The notes under the pieces were generated by a model, which searched no databases, was not told the DNA's origin, and saw only the letters and a program-made list of their open reading frames with translations. A program made the translations under genes and the position numbers. Shown piece by piece: positions 9,257 through 18,028 of a stretch of DNA of 64,000 nucleotides (its first letter is position 1; the number at the start of each line of letters is the position of its first letter). Source of the DNA: VBAS01 sp964444975 (GTDB lineage: Bacteria > Bacteroidota > Bacteroidia > Chitinophagales > Chitinophagaceae); the NCBI GenBank assembly GCA_964444975.1, contig CAYUJD010000009.1, forward strand, positions 1 through 64,000, in the 5' to 3' direction.

Positions 9257-11188
9257 CTATTTAAATAATACCTGTGCAAAATTGTACAGGTTATTCCTCC
9301 ATACCGGCCAGGTATGCCCGCCGGGATATTCACTGTACACATATTTTATTTTCATTTCATCAAATTTTGCGAGCATTGTTTTGCAATTATTATAGGCAAT
9401 ATCTTCTTTACCACCCATAGCTACCCAGAAACTCTTCAGGTTGCTATTTATTTTATCTGCGTTTTTCATCATAAAACCATATTGGGCCTCTGCAGTCGTG
9501 TTCAGCATAGGTATTATCCACCCGGAACTGAATACCCCAAGTGATGAAAACATTTCTGTATTATTAATGCCGGTATAAAGTGTATGAAGCCCTCCCATTG
9601 ACAGGCCCGCCAATGCACGGCTGTTTGCATCATTCATTGTCCGGAAATTTTTTTCTACAAAAGGAATAACCGTTTGTTTCATTTCCCTTTCAAACATCTT
9701 TAAAGAATTTTCCACCCCATCGCTGCTAAACCCCCCTGACCCGATATTAGCATCCGGCATCACCACCAGCATGGGCTTTGCTTTCTTTTCTGCAATCAGG
9801 TTATCCAGAATAAGGTCTGTTTTTCCCTGTGTGGCCCAGCCTCTCTGGTCTTCTCCTCCGCCATGAAGAATGTACAGCACAGGATATTTTGCTGTTGCAT
9901 TTGAATCATAATCCGGGGGTGTATAAATGTATAGCTGGCGCCATGAGTTGGTAACTCTTGAAAAATATTTTTTAATCCGGATATCCCCGTGAGGTACATT
10001 TCTTGTTGCATAATAACCTCCGCCGGCAAATGGTATTTCAATGCCACTTGCCATGCGGCCCATTCCATAAAAAGTTTCACTGGCCGGGTCTGCCACAGCC
10101 ACACCATCTATTAACAAAGAATAATAATGGAATCCCTCACTGATGGAATCGGTAGTAATTTTCCAAAAACCTGCGGTATCTTTTATCAAATCATATTTCT
10201 TACCTAAATCAATTTGTACTTTTTTGGCTTCCGGCGCTTTGATGTTAAAGATGACACGGCTGTCTGCTGTTATTTGCGGATAAGCTGCATTGCGGACATT
10301 AGATGGAGCCGGAGCACCCGCAACCGGGTATTTTGAAAAACTGGATGGGTCAACCGGTTTAAAAATCAATTGTGAAAACATGTACAGCCCATTCTTCCAG
10401 ACTTTAAAGTCATGCACACCCGGTTCGATAAAATAAATATGAGGGACATTATTTTTTTGCAGGTAGTCATGTGTTCTTTTGCTGAACGAAATCAAACCAT
10501 CACTTGCGCCACAGGAGATGAATAACAATTTTATTTTTTCTTTTGCTGCATTAACATCGGGTACTAATTCCGCAGGTGGTTTGGTATTTGGCGCTGAAGA
10601 AAAGCCGCCTATCCAGGCAAACTTGTCGAGGTTGCCCAGTCCAAAATTTAATGATTGACCACCACCCATAGATAATCCTGCAATGGCCCGGTGTTCTCTG
10701 TCTGTATATACTGAATATTTTTTTTCAATAAAGGGAATTAAGTCATTTAGTAAATCTTTTTCAAAGGTTGCAAAGGCCTGTACTTTGGCGCTGTCAAAAA
10801 TATTTCCACCTGCACGGTCGTTTTTCATGGCCCTGCCATTGGGCATTACCACAATCATCGGTTCTATTTTACCCTGTGCGTACAGGTTATCCAATATTAC
10901 CTGTGGCTTTGCGCCATTCAGCCATTCTTTCTCATCGCCGCCAATACCATGCAACAGGTACAGCACCGGGTACTTATTCTTTTTTGAATATCCCGGCGGA
11001 GTATAAATCAATGTGCGCCGAATCGTATCAACGGTTTTGGATTTATAAGTAACAGTATCAATTTTACCATAAGCGATGCTGTCACGAAATATATCAAAAC
11101 CCGGAGGGCCGGGTTTTACAGGCTCCTGCGCATGAACGGATATATTTACCAGCAATACATTTACCAGGGCAAATACTATTTTTTTCAT
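9257..11188 (-). CDS. Double CE1-type esterase (feruloyl/acetylxylan esterase), CE1 - E-set - CE1
   Basis: A 643-residue exported protein made of two alpha/beta-hydrolase esterase domains. Domain one (about 45-280) has YPVLYLLHGIGGDEKEW and the nucleophile elbow GLSMGG with Ser173. A small E-set/CBM48-like domain follows (about 305-385, FNIKAPEAKKVQIDLGKKYD, EGFHYYSLLIDG). Domain two (about 400-643) repeats the fold with YPVLYILHGGGEDQRGW and GLSMGG at Ser530. Each ends with a conserved catalytic His region (GVHDFKVWKNGLY and GGHTWPVWRNNLY). CE1 esterases in xylan loci remove ferulate or acetyl groups from arabinoxylan. Two active sites on one chain may serve different substituents. It is followed upstream by a single-domain relative at 11219. 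Confidence 0.9.
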   Translation of the reverse strand: MKKIVFALVNVLLVNISVHAQEPVKPGPPGFDIFRDSIAYGKIDTVTYKSKTVDTIRRTLIYTPPGYSKKNKYPVLYLLHGIGGDEKEWLNGAKPQVILDNLYAQGKIEPMIVVMPNGRAMKNDRAGGNIFDSAKVQAFATFEKDLLNDLIPFIEKKYSVYTDREHRAIAGLSMGGGQSLNFGLGNLDKFAWIGGFSSAPNTKPPAELVPDVNAAKEKIKLLFISCGASDGLISFSKRTHDYLQKNNVPHIYFIEPGVHDFKVWKNGLYMFSQLIFKPVDPSSFSKYPVAGAPAPSNVRNAAYPQITADSRVIFNIKAPEAKKVQIDLGKKYDLIKDTAGFWKITTDSISEGFHYYSLLIDGVAVADPASETFYGMGRMASGIEIPFAGGGYYATRNVPHGDIRIKKYFSRVTNSWRQLYIYTPPDYDSNATAKYPVLYILHGGGEDQRGWATQGKTDLILDNLIAEKKAKPMLVVMPDANIGSGGFSSDGVENSLKMFEREMKQTVIPFVEKNFRTMNDANSRALAGLSMGGLHTLYTGINNTEMFSSLGVFSSGWIIPMLNTTAEAQYGFMMKNADKINSNLKSFWVAMGGKEDIAYNNCKTMLAKFDEMKIKYVYSEYPGGHTWPVWRNNLYNFAQVLFK

Positions 11189-11218
11189 GTCGGCGATTTT
11201 ATTTGCATTGGTGTTTTA

Positions 11219-12460
11219 TTATTTAAAAAGAAGAGGCGCCATTTGATAAAGACTACGACGCCATGATTGAAACTCATGTGCCGTGCCCGGAGAAACATAT
11301 GTAGTAACAGTATATCCGGCTGCTTTTAAATCAGCTTCAACTTTAGGCAAACCATTAGCTCCGTTTGTTTCCTTACTGCCATAGCTGATGAAGATGTGTT
11401 TGGGTTTGGTTTTCCCCTGTAACTGGGTTGGCGTATAGTTGCCGCCACTTAATAACCCCCAGTAAGCAAATACATCAGGCCTATTTAATGTTATTGTGTG
11501 TGTTTCAAATCCACCCATTGAAAGCCCAGCCATTGCCCGACCATCTCTTTTAGCAATCGTACGAAAATGTGCATCAATGTAAGGTATCAATTCATCCAAC
11601 AAAACAGTTTGAAAAGCTGCCACACCAGTAATTTCACCTTTAGTAACGCCGGTAGTTACCACACCAGCTGCGCCCATACCACCACCGGGACGACGTACAG
11701 TATCTGGCCGTGCACCACCGGCAGGAGTTGCACCTGGAGGCGGACCGGCAGGACGACGGCCAATCGGGGCGCCGGTATTCGTCATGCCATAAGTCATTAC
11801 AACAATAAAAGGTTTTATTCTGCCTTCTGCAATCATATTATCCATAATCAGGTTAGTCTTGCCCTGAACACCCCATGAAGTTTCATTTTCACCCCAGCCA
11901 TGCTGCAGGTACAACACCGGGTATTTGGTTTTTCCTTTTTCATAACCCGGGGGTGTGTAAACAACGGCAGCTTTCTGGAGGTTTGTGCTTTTTGAAGGGA
12001 AGATTATATGCTGCATATTCCCGTGCGGAACATCTTTCAGAGCATAAAAATCCTCGTCTTTAGCGGGTATTTCTATACCGCTTTCCCAGCGTTGTGAGCC
12101 GTAGAAAAATCCTGTGCCGGGGTCATTAAAGGTTGCACCATCTACATTGATTCTATAGTAATGAAATCCTTCATCCAATGGCCCGGCAGTAGTACCAATA
12201 AAATATCCGCTATCCGCTTTCATTAGTTTGGTTCCTCCCTGGCCACCCAGGCCAAGACTTACCCGGACACTATCAGCATTAGGCGCATAGATTCTGAATC
12301 TGGCATACCCCTGGGAATTTACCTGTGGATATTGCTGAAAGGGCTGATTTAATGCAGAAGGCTTGAAGTCTTCTATTATAGCCGACGGTGTTGTCTGGGC
12401 TATTCCAGTGCCACTATAAAGCATGATTGCCAGAACAAGAACAGAAAATTTGTGTTTCAT
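11219..12460 (-). CDS. CE1-type esterase with N-terminal E-set domain
   Basis: A 413-residue exported esterase. I start it at 12460 because the signal peptide (MKHKFSVLVLAIMLYSGTGI) begins there; a longer in-frame ATG at 12487 only adds nine polar residues. It has an E-set/CBM48-like domain (about 50-135, FRIYAPNADSVRVSLG) and then a CE1 domain with YPVLYLQHGWGENETSW and GLSMGG at Ser314. Catalytic His is in GTAHEFQSWRRSLY. It has the same architecture as the second half of the double esterase 31 bp away, so the two are probably related by duplication. A Pro/Gly/Ala/Arg-rich insertion of about 45 residues (229-275) interrupts the catalytic domain between the VVMTYG strand and the helix before the nucleophile. 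Confidence 0.88.
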   Translation of the reverse strand: MKHKFSVLVLAIMLYSGTGIAQTTPSAIIEDFKPSALNQPFQQYPQVNSQGYARFRIYAPNADSVRVSLGLGGQGGTKLMKADSGYFIGTTAGPLDEGFHYYRINVDGATFNDPGTGFFYGSQRWESGIEIPAKDEDFYALKDVPHGNMQHIIFPSKSTNLQKAAVVYTPPGYEKGKTKYPVLYLQHGWGENETSWGVQGKTNLIMDNMIAEGRIKPFIVVMTYGMTNTGAPIGRRPAGPPPGATPAGGARPDTVRRPGGGMGAAGVVTTGVTKGEITGVAAFQTVLLDELIPYIDAHFRTIAKRDGRAMAGLSMGGFETHTITLNRPDVFAYWGLLSGGNYTPTQLQGKTKPKHIFISYGSKETNGANGLPKVEADLKAAGYTVTTYVSPGTAHEFQSWRRSLYQMAPLLFK

Positions 12461-12524
12461 TGTTGATGATTTATTTTTTAAATACATGATTTATGTAATT
12501 CTTATTTCTTTTGATTTTTATGTA

Positions 12525-14072
12525 TCATTTAAGCGCCAGCACCACAACTGAAAAGGGCGGCACCTTCACGGAAAGATTGCTTCCACTGAGTGTGGCGCCG
12601 GTAAATTCTGCCGGTTTAATTTTTTGCGGATTATCAAATGTGTTATGGTCCTGCAGGTTTGCCGACTGAAGGATACGGCCTGTAATAGTTTTCGCACTGA
12701 GGCTTCCCAAATCCACCAGTACTTCCTGTTCTTTATTTGCATCTATATTTACCAGTGAAATATGCGTTACGCCGTTTTTATCTTTTGAAGCAGAAGCAGA
12801 GACCGCCTGTATTTTTTTATCACCCATTACATAATCATTACTTGTCATGACCAGCGGAATCATTTGAGCATCCTGGTGCACATTATACATCTCCATTACA
12901 TGATAAGTGGGTGTGAGTACGAGTTTTTCTTCTTTGGTAAGGATAACTGCCTGCAGCACATTTATCATTTGGGCCAGGTTGGCCATACGCACCCTGTCGC
13001 AATGATTATTGAAAATATTCAGCGAAAGACCGGCAATCATAGCATCCCGCATGGTATTTTGCTGGTACAGGAATGCACCATTGGTGCCGGGCTCCACATC
13101 GTACCAGCCGCCCCATTCATCTACAATCAGCGCCACTCTTTTTTGCGGGTCGTATTTGTCCATTACCTCTTTGTTCTTTCGCACCATCCGTTCCATTCGC
13201 CATGCCTGTTCCATGGTCCGGAAATATTCATCTTCCGAAAACTGAGTGGCCGAACCTTTTTTGCTCCAGTTAATAACAGAATAATGATGGATGGAAACGC
13301 CTTCAATCCGCCGGGCGGGAATTTGCTTCATTACCGTTTCGGTCCACGCATAATCTTCGGTGCCGGGCCCAACAGCTATACGAAATAATCTTTCTGTATT
13401 GCTGTAGCTTGTCATCATGGTGGCGTACTTCCGGTATTCATTTACATAATAATCCGCCGTCATATTCCCGCCGCAATCCCATGATTCGTTTCCAACGCCC
13501 CAGTATTTTACTTTCCAGGGGTTGGCCCTTCCGTTTTGTGCACGCATATCAGTAAGATAGCTGCTGCCATTGGCATGATTTACATATTGCACCCAGTCCA
13601 CCGCTTCCTGTACGGTACCGCCGCCCATATTGACAGCGAGGTAAGGTTCAGCGCCAATCAGTTCACAGAAGTCGAGAAACTCATGTGTTCCGAAACTGTT
13701 GTCCTCTCTTACATTGCCCCATGATGTGTTGGATATTTGTTTACGTTTTTCTTTAGGGCCTATGGCGTCTTTCCAGTGATAGGTATCGGCAAAACAACCA
13801 CCTGGCCAGCGCAGCACGGGGGTTTTTAGTTTTTTTAGCGCATCCACAACATCCAGCCGGATGCCGTTTTTATTGGGAATGGTTTTCCCAGTTGTGTAAA
13901 TCCCGTCATAAATACAACGGCCAAGATGTTCGGCAAAATGGCCATAGATATTCCTGTTGATGGTGTCTTTTGCTTTTGAGGGGTCAAGAATAATTTTGTT
14001 TTGGGCAAAAAGGGTTTCGCCGAAAAAAATTGCCGTTGCGAGTAGCAAGGGGCTCCAATGGTTTAGTCGCAT
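12525..14072 (-). CDS. GH51 alpha-L-arabinofuranosidase
   Basis: A 515-residue protein with a signal peptide (cleavage near LFAQ). It matches GH51: NRNIYGHFAEHLGRCIYDGI, LRWPGGCFADTYHW, and the catalytic acid/base Glu196 in WGVGNESWDCGG. The nucleophile is Glu319 in VDEWGGWYDVEPGT. The C-terminal beta-sandwich is complete and ends KVPPFSVVVLALK. GH51 enzymes remove alpha-1,2- and alpha-1,3-linked arabinofuranose side chains from arabinoxylan and arabinan. It sits between the CE1 esterase and the glucuronoyl esterase, so it belongs to the xylan de-branching set. I see no truncation. The signal peptide suggests a periplasmic or surface place rather than the cytoplasm. Confidence 0.95.
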   Translation of the reverse strand: MRLNHWSPLLLATAIFFGETLFAQNKIILDPSKAKDTINRNIYGHFAEHLGRCIYDGIYTTGKTIPNKNGIRLDVVDALKKLKTPVLRWPGGCFADTYHWKDAIGPKEKRKQISNTSWGNVREDNSFGTHEFLDFCELIGAEPYLAVNMGGGTVQEAVDWVQYVNHANGSSYLTDMRAQNGRANPWKVKYWGVGNESWDCGGNMTADYYVNEYRKYATMMTSYSNTERLFRIAVGPGTEDYAWTETVMKQIPARRIEGVSIHHYSVINWSKKGSATQFSEDEYFRTMEQAWRMERMVRKNKEVMDKYDPQKRVALIVDEWGGWYDVEPGTNGAFLYQQNTMRDAMIAGLSLNIFNNHCDRVRMANLAQMINVLQAVILTKEEKLVLTPTYHVMEMYNVHQDAQMIPLVMTSNDYVMGDKKIQAVSASASKDKNGVTHISLVNIDANKEQEVLVDLGSLSAKTITGRILQSANLQDHNTFDNPQKIKPAEFTGATLSGSNLSVKVPPFSVVVLALK

Positions 14073-14110
14073 TTTTTCATTTTCTTTTTTAGGTGTACAA
14101 TTATTTTGAT

Positions 14111-15658
14111 TTATTGTGCTGCTATTCTCTCATACTTTAAAAGCTTACTTGCCCAGGGGATAAAGAATTTGAAATTCGGCGCATCCGTATGCCCGCCATC
14201 ATGTTGCCGCCATGCCAGTTCTCCATCCAGCAATCCTGTAAGAACAGCAGGCATTTTTTCTTTCATATAATCATTGGAAACGCCAAGGTCTCTAACACCT
14301 AATAATTTAAAAACAGAACCGGCAGCAACAGTGGCCATATAACTACCAGCCTGGTCAAGCCATTTTGCATCACCTTTTTCCGGAACGCCATAGCTGACAA
14401 ATACCAAACGTGGGGCACATAATGCAAGCAGTTCATGCGAGTCAACCGGTAAATCGCAACCGGTCTTTTTTCCGGATGAACCTTCTTCCGTTGCATACTT
14501 TAAATAATTACCCGCCATCCAGTGATAGCCGCCGCCACCTGCAAGATTTTCTACTGCCTCGCCAAAGAAGCGGCGATGCAGTGTAACACCGCCTTTACCC
14601 GATGAACCAATTAATCCAACAGCAAAGCGAGGTTCAAATGCCATGGTAACCAGCGCTGCTTTTCCATAACGGGATACGCCTTCAATACCTACTTTCTTTG
14701 CATCAACCAATGTATCGGTTTCTAAATAATCCAATCCTCTTGCAGCGCCCCATGCCCATGCCCGCAATGAGCCCCAATCATCCGGTTTACGGGGTTGTCC
14801 TTTATTACATAATCCAATGATGCCTCTTGTCAATCCTGCACCATTATCTGCTTGTATGCTGGCGGTTTCAATTTGTACATAACCCCAACCTGCGGCTAAT
14901 AATCTTTCCTGCGGTGTGAGTTCATCATCAGGTTTGGGTGGTGCAAAAAAATTAGGTGGCGGTATCCTGGTGATGGGTTGATAGGCCGGGTATTTTTCAA
15001 AAATTGTTTTGAGACTTGGGTCAGTTTTTATCATCAGTTCTTTATACGCCGCATTTATTTTTTCCAACTCTTCAGGTGAAGGCTGTGCCGGTGCAGGAAA
15101 AGAAGGACGACCGCTGAACATCATTAATACCGGAACGGGACCTTTTACATTTGTTGGCACCACCAGCATCATATTAATATCAACATTGATTAATGGATAC
15201 TCACTGTTATCGACATGACCTGACAGCATTTTTACAATTACCGGAACACGGTTTACAAATTCCCGGTCAGTAACCTTTACTGTCCATGTAACTTTTGGAA
15301 TTTTTTTTGGTAACCGTCCATATACTTCCCTTTCAAACTCTTCCACTATTTCAGGGCGGCGTTGTTTCCACCATGTATCGGCATCAGTTACTTTCTTTCC
15401 ACTTTTTAATGTAAGTGCATCGGGTAATTGCGGACAGGGATTAGCGGTGGTTTCATCATAGTTGGCATGATTAGGCGCAGATTCATTACCACTGAAGCCC
15501 GGTCTTAGTTTGGTAATGCCCAATTGCTGTTTCATATTATCATGGTCCTGTTGACCGGTGAAGGTTGTAAGGCGGGGAAATTTGCTGCTGTCAATTTGAG
15601 CAATTGCTGATGTATTTAATAAAATAATACTTACAACAAAAAAACGCTTTGTGCCCAT
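14111..15658 (-). CDS. CE15-like glucuronoyl esterase
   Basis: A 515-residue exported alpha/beta hydrolase. The nucleophile motif is GVSRYGK at residues 327-333 (Ser329), matching the G-x-S-R-x-G-K signature of CE15. The catalytic His is probably in RQHDGGHTDAP (486 or 490), and HELLALCAPRLVFVSYG is the typical strand before it. CE15 enzymes cut the ester between 4-O-methylglucuronate on xylan and lignin alcohols. The stretch after the nucleophile reads GSSGKGG, where some CE15 members carry a catalytic Glu; here it is Lys, so the acid may come from another loop. A long Pro-rich insertion lies at about 183-245. It fits well with the GH67 alpha-glucuronidase in the same gene series. Confidence 0.83.
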   Translation of the reverse strand: MGTKRFFVVSIILLNTSAIAQIDSSKFPRLTTFTGQQDHDNMKQQLGITKLRPGFSGNESAPNHANYDETTANPCPQLPDALTLKSGKKVTDADTWWKQRRPEIVEEFEREVYGRLPKKIPKVTWTVKVTDREFVNRVPVIVKMLSGHVDNSEYPLINVDINMMLVVPTNVKGPVPVLMMFSGRPSFPAPAQPSPEELEKINAAYKELMIKTDPSLKTIFEKYPAYQPITRIPPPNFFAPPKPDDELTPQERLLAAGWGYVQIETASIQADNGAGLTRGIIGLCNKGQPRKPDDWGSLRAWAWGAARGLDYLETDTLVDAKKVGIEGVSRYGKAALVTMAFEPRFAVGLIGSSGKGGVTLHRRFFGEAVENLAGGGGYHWMAGNYLKYATEEGSSGKKTGCDLPVDSHELLALCAPRLVFVSYGVPEKGDAKWLDQAGSYMATVAAGSVFKLLGVRDLGVSNDYMKEKMPAVLTGLLDGELAWRQHDGGHTDAPNFKFFIPWASKLLKYERIAAQ

Positions 15659-15671
15659 AATATTTTTTTAG

Positions 15672-15763
15672 CTCACAGATTTCACAGATATGCACAGATT
15701 CATTTTTTATTTATCCACAGTTTCGTCTAACTCTTTTCTGTGTAAATCCGTGTAATCCGTGAG
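15672..15763. repeat. Imperfect inverted-repeat element (CACAGATT type), copy A
   Basis: The gap between two esterase genes begins with ctcacagatttcacagat (15672 on) and ends with aatccgtgtaatccgtgag (15745-15763). The reverse complement of the right arm, ctcacggattacacggatt, matches the left arm with a few changes. Similar cacagat words fill the middle. The element nearly fills the gap. A related copy lies at 19523-19585. Confidence 0.65.
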
Positions 15764-15768
15764 AATAA

Positions 15769-17712
15769 CTATTTATCAGTTCTGAACGGTGATGCCGGTA
15801 AACCTTCTTTATTATATAAGTTTGGATTCACAGGATTATCGGCCCAGGCATATCTTACATACTTCGGATTTTGCACTTCATCATTCCATACCACAATTTT
15901 ATCTCCTTCTATTTTGGCTTTTGCCCAAACAAATTTTTTATCCTCACCTGCAATGGCAAACTCAGCAGGCACTTCACCATCATTTGTTGTTAAACCACTT
16001 CCGGTATGATGAAAGCTGATGATGATTTTATTTCCTTCAACCATTGCCGACTGGTAAATGGGGCCCGAGTAAACAACATTTTCTCCATACGCAATCTTTA
16101 ATGCACCCAATGCAAGCCGCTCACCCACATCTTTTTTATTATCGGGATGAATGTCATTCCATTCGCCCAAATCAATCGTTACCGCCATTGCTGTGTTGGG
16201 AACTGATAAAGATTTTAATTGAGATTCCCTGAACATTGCCCAGTTAGTTTCTGAAGGGATATAATTATAATCCATAAAACCGGGCAACTGTGCGTAGATA
16301 AAAGGCAGCTCTCCCAGGTTCCATTTGATGCGCCAGTCATTAATCATTGCCGGCTGAAGGGTTGCATATTCAGCGGCCCTTCCGGTATTGGATTCGCCCT
16401 GGTACCAAACAAATCCCCTGATAGTATAATTAATGGCAGGCGCCGCCATTGCATTGTATAAAGCTGTGGGTTGATTTTGTGCGTTGATTCCAAAGCCACC
16501 ACCGCCACCACCCGGCGCACGGGGAATAAATACATCACCCACTTTATACTGCCATGTTCCCTTCAGGTCAACCGTATCATTGCCTGAGAAAATGTAATAT
16601 GGTTTATCAGGAACAAACCCGCCTTTGCCTGCGGTGTTGGTTACTTTAATTACAAAGATGTTTTTACCTGCTTTCAACACATCTGCAGCAACGGCGTATC
16701 TTCTTTGCGGGTATTGATAAGTGGTAATGCCAACCTGTTTGCCATTAATATATAATACATCGGCATCAATAATTCTTCCGAGAAAAACTTTGGCCGGCTT
16801 ACCACTCATGGATGCAGGAATATCAATTTCTTTCCGGTACCAAACCACACCATTCAAATCTTTTATTCCCTGGTCTTCCCAATAACCGGGAATATTTATG
16901 TTCTTCCAGCCTTTCGGAGAGTAAGAAATTTCAAACCATTTTTTTTCACCGGTTAATCCTAAATCAGTGATTTGCGGCTGAGGCCTGTTTGTATTTGCCG
17001 GCCTGCTCAAACTATTTGTATAAGCCGTGTCTTTATTTTTCTGAATAGTTTTTTGTATTTCAGAAAAATCTTTTAATCCTTCTTCACTTGTCCAGGCTTC
17101 GATGGGTGTGCCGCCAACACTTGAATTGATAATGCCAATGGGGGTATGATATTTTTCATAAATTTTTTTTGCAAAGAAGTAAGCAACAGCGGAGAAGGGG
17201 CGAATGTCTTCTCCCACGGCAGATTTCCAGTAACCGGATGGAAAATCATTTTGCGGGCCTTGCAGGTTAGTCATTGTCTGAACCCAGAACTGGCGTATCT
17301 GCGGGTTATTTGCTTCCGTAATTTCCTTTGCATACAATACATCATGAATACCCATCTGGTGAACCATATTGGATTGCCCGCTGCAAAACCATACATCGCC
17401 AACCAAAATTTCTTTTAATGAGATTTTATACTTTGCTGTAATATCCATTGTGTAGGGACCGCCTGCTTTTGCCGGTGAAAGCATTACTGTCCAGTTGCCA
17501 TTTGCATCTGCTTTTGTTTTGTAAGTCTTGTTGTTAAACTTTACTGCAATCTTTTCATCCTTCGATGCCCAGCCCCAGATTTTAATATGGGCATCCCGTT
17601 GCAGAATCATACTATCTCTTACAAGCCGGGGGAGTTTTACCTGTGCCTGTAGCCCGTTTATAAATAAATATGATAAGAGAAAACAAAGCGGTAAATATAT
17701 CCTGTATTTCAT
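15769..17712 (-). CDS. Sialate O-acetylesterase family protein with inserted beta-sandwich
   Basis: A 647-residue exported esterase with a signal peptide ending near GLQAQ. The catalytic serine is Ser114 in SGQSNM. The SGNH core is split by a jelly-roll domain (about 250-400, WFEISYSPKGWKNINIPGYW, GVVWYRKEIDIPA, VLYINGKQVG), then resumes with FVWYQGESNTGR and the Asp/His pair in WNDIHPDNKKDVGERLA. This is the larger architecture common in Bacteroidota xylan and pectin loci, where it deacetylates xylan. A Gly-rich stretch (PGGGGGGFG) lies at the return to the core. It is 110 bp upstream of the glucuronoyl esterase start, the spacer being mostly an inverted-repeat element. Confidence 0.9.
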   Translation of the reverse strand: MKYRIYLPLCFLLSYLFINGLQAQVKLPRLVRDSMILQRDAHIKIWGWASKDEKIAVKFNNKTYKTKADANGNWTVMLSPAKAGGPYTMDITAKYKISLKEILVGDVWFCSGQSNMVHQMGIHDVLYAKEITEANNPQIRQFWVQTMTNLQGPQNDFPSGYWKSAVGEDIRPFSAVAYFFAKKIYEKYHTPIGIINSSVGGTPIEAWTSEEGLKDFSEIQKTIQKNKDTAYTNSLSRPANTNRPQPQITDLGLTGEKKWFEISYSPKGWKNINIPGYWEDQGIKDLNGVVWYRKEIDIPASMSGKPAKVFLGRIIDADVLYINGKQVGITTYQYPQRRYAVAADVLKAGKNIFVIKVTNTAGKGGFVPDKPYYIFSGNDTVDLKGTWQYKVGDVFIPRAPGGGGGGFGINAQNQPTALYNAMAAPAINYTIRGFVWYQGESNTGRAAEYATLQPAMINDWRIKWNLGELPFIYAQLPGFMDYNYIPSETNWAMFRESQLKSLSVPNTAMAVTIDLGEWNDIHPDNKKDVGERLALGALKIAYGENVVYSGPIYQSAMVEGNKIIISFHHTGSGLTTNDGEVPAEFAIAGEDKKFVWAKAKIEGDKIVVWNDEVQNPKYVRYAWADNPVNPNLYNKEGLPASPFRTDK

Positions 17713-17797
17713 CTTTTATATTAAAGCAATCGACTGTTTTAGTGGGTTAATATTATGTCAGTTTATTGGCAACATCGCTACCGGATGAAATAATAAA

Positions 17798-18010
17798 TTA
17801 AACCATACCGTCACCCGGCCAAAATGCTTTTTGTGACTTCTTATGCAACTGTTCAGGCAATTTAATACTCCATCCATTAGCAGACTTGTATAATTCAACG
17901 CCGGGGAATTTTGCACTTTATTTTTCACACTCCCTTTCTGCCATTACAGAATAAGTTGTATCACTTAACGGGAATTGGTGCTGCCGTGCCGGCAGGCGGC
18001 AGTATAAGAT
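17798..18010 (-). pseudogene. Degenerate 3' remnant of an unidentified coding gene
   Basis: The 316-bp gap 17713-18028 holds no intact gene, but its minus strand keeps protein-like fragments in shifted frames. From 17917 down to a TAA at 17798-17800 one reads a piece containing GVELYKSANGWSIKLPEQ and ending FWPGDGMV. Just upstream, in another frame, is LSDTTYSVMAERECEK, and further up KDSTLSYTAA. Frame changes and stops separate them. The upper part also holds a GC-rich imperfect palindrome (ctgccgtgccggcaggcgg, from 17980). This looks like the decayed C-terminus of a secreted protein gene. I do not recognise the family. Confidence 0.45.
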
Positions 18011-18028
18011 AATGTAGAATCTTTTGTA

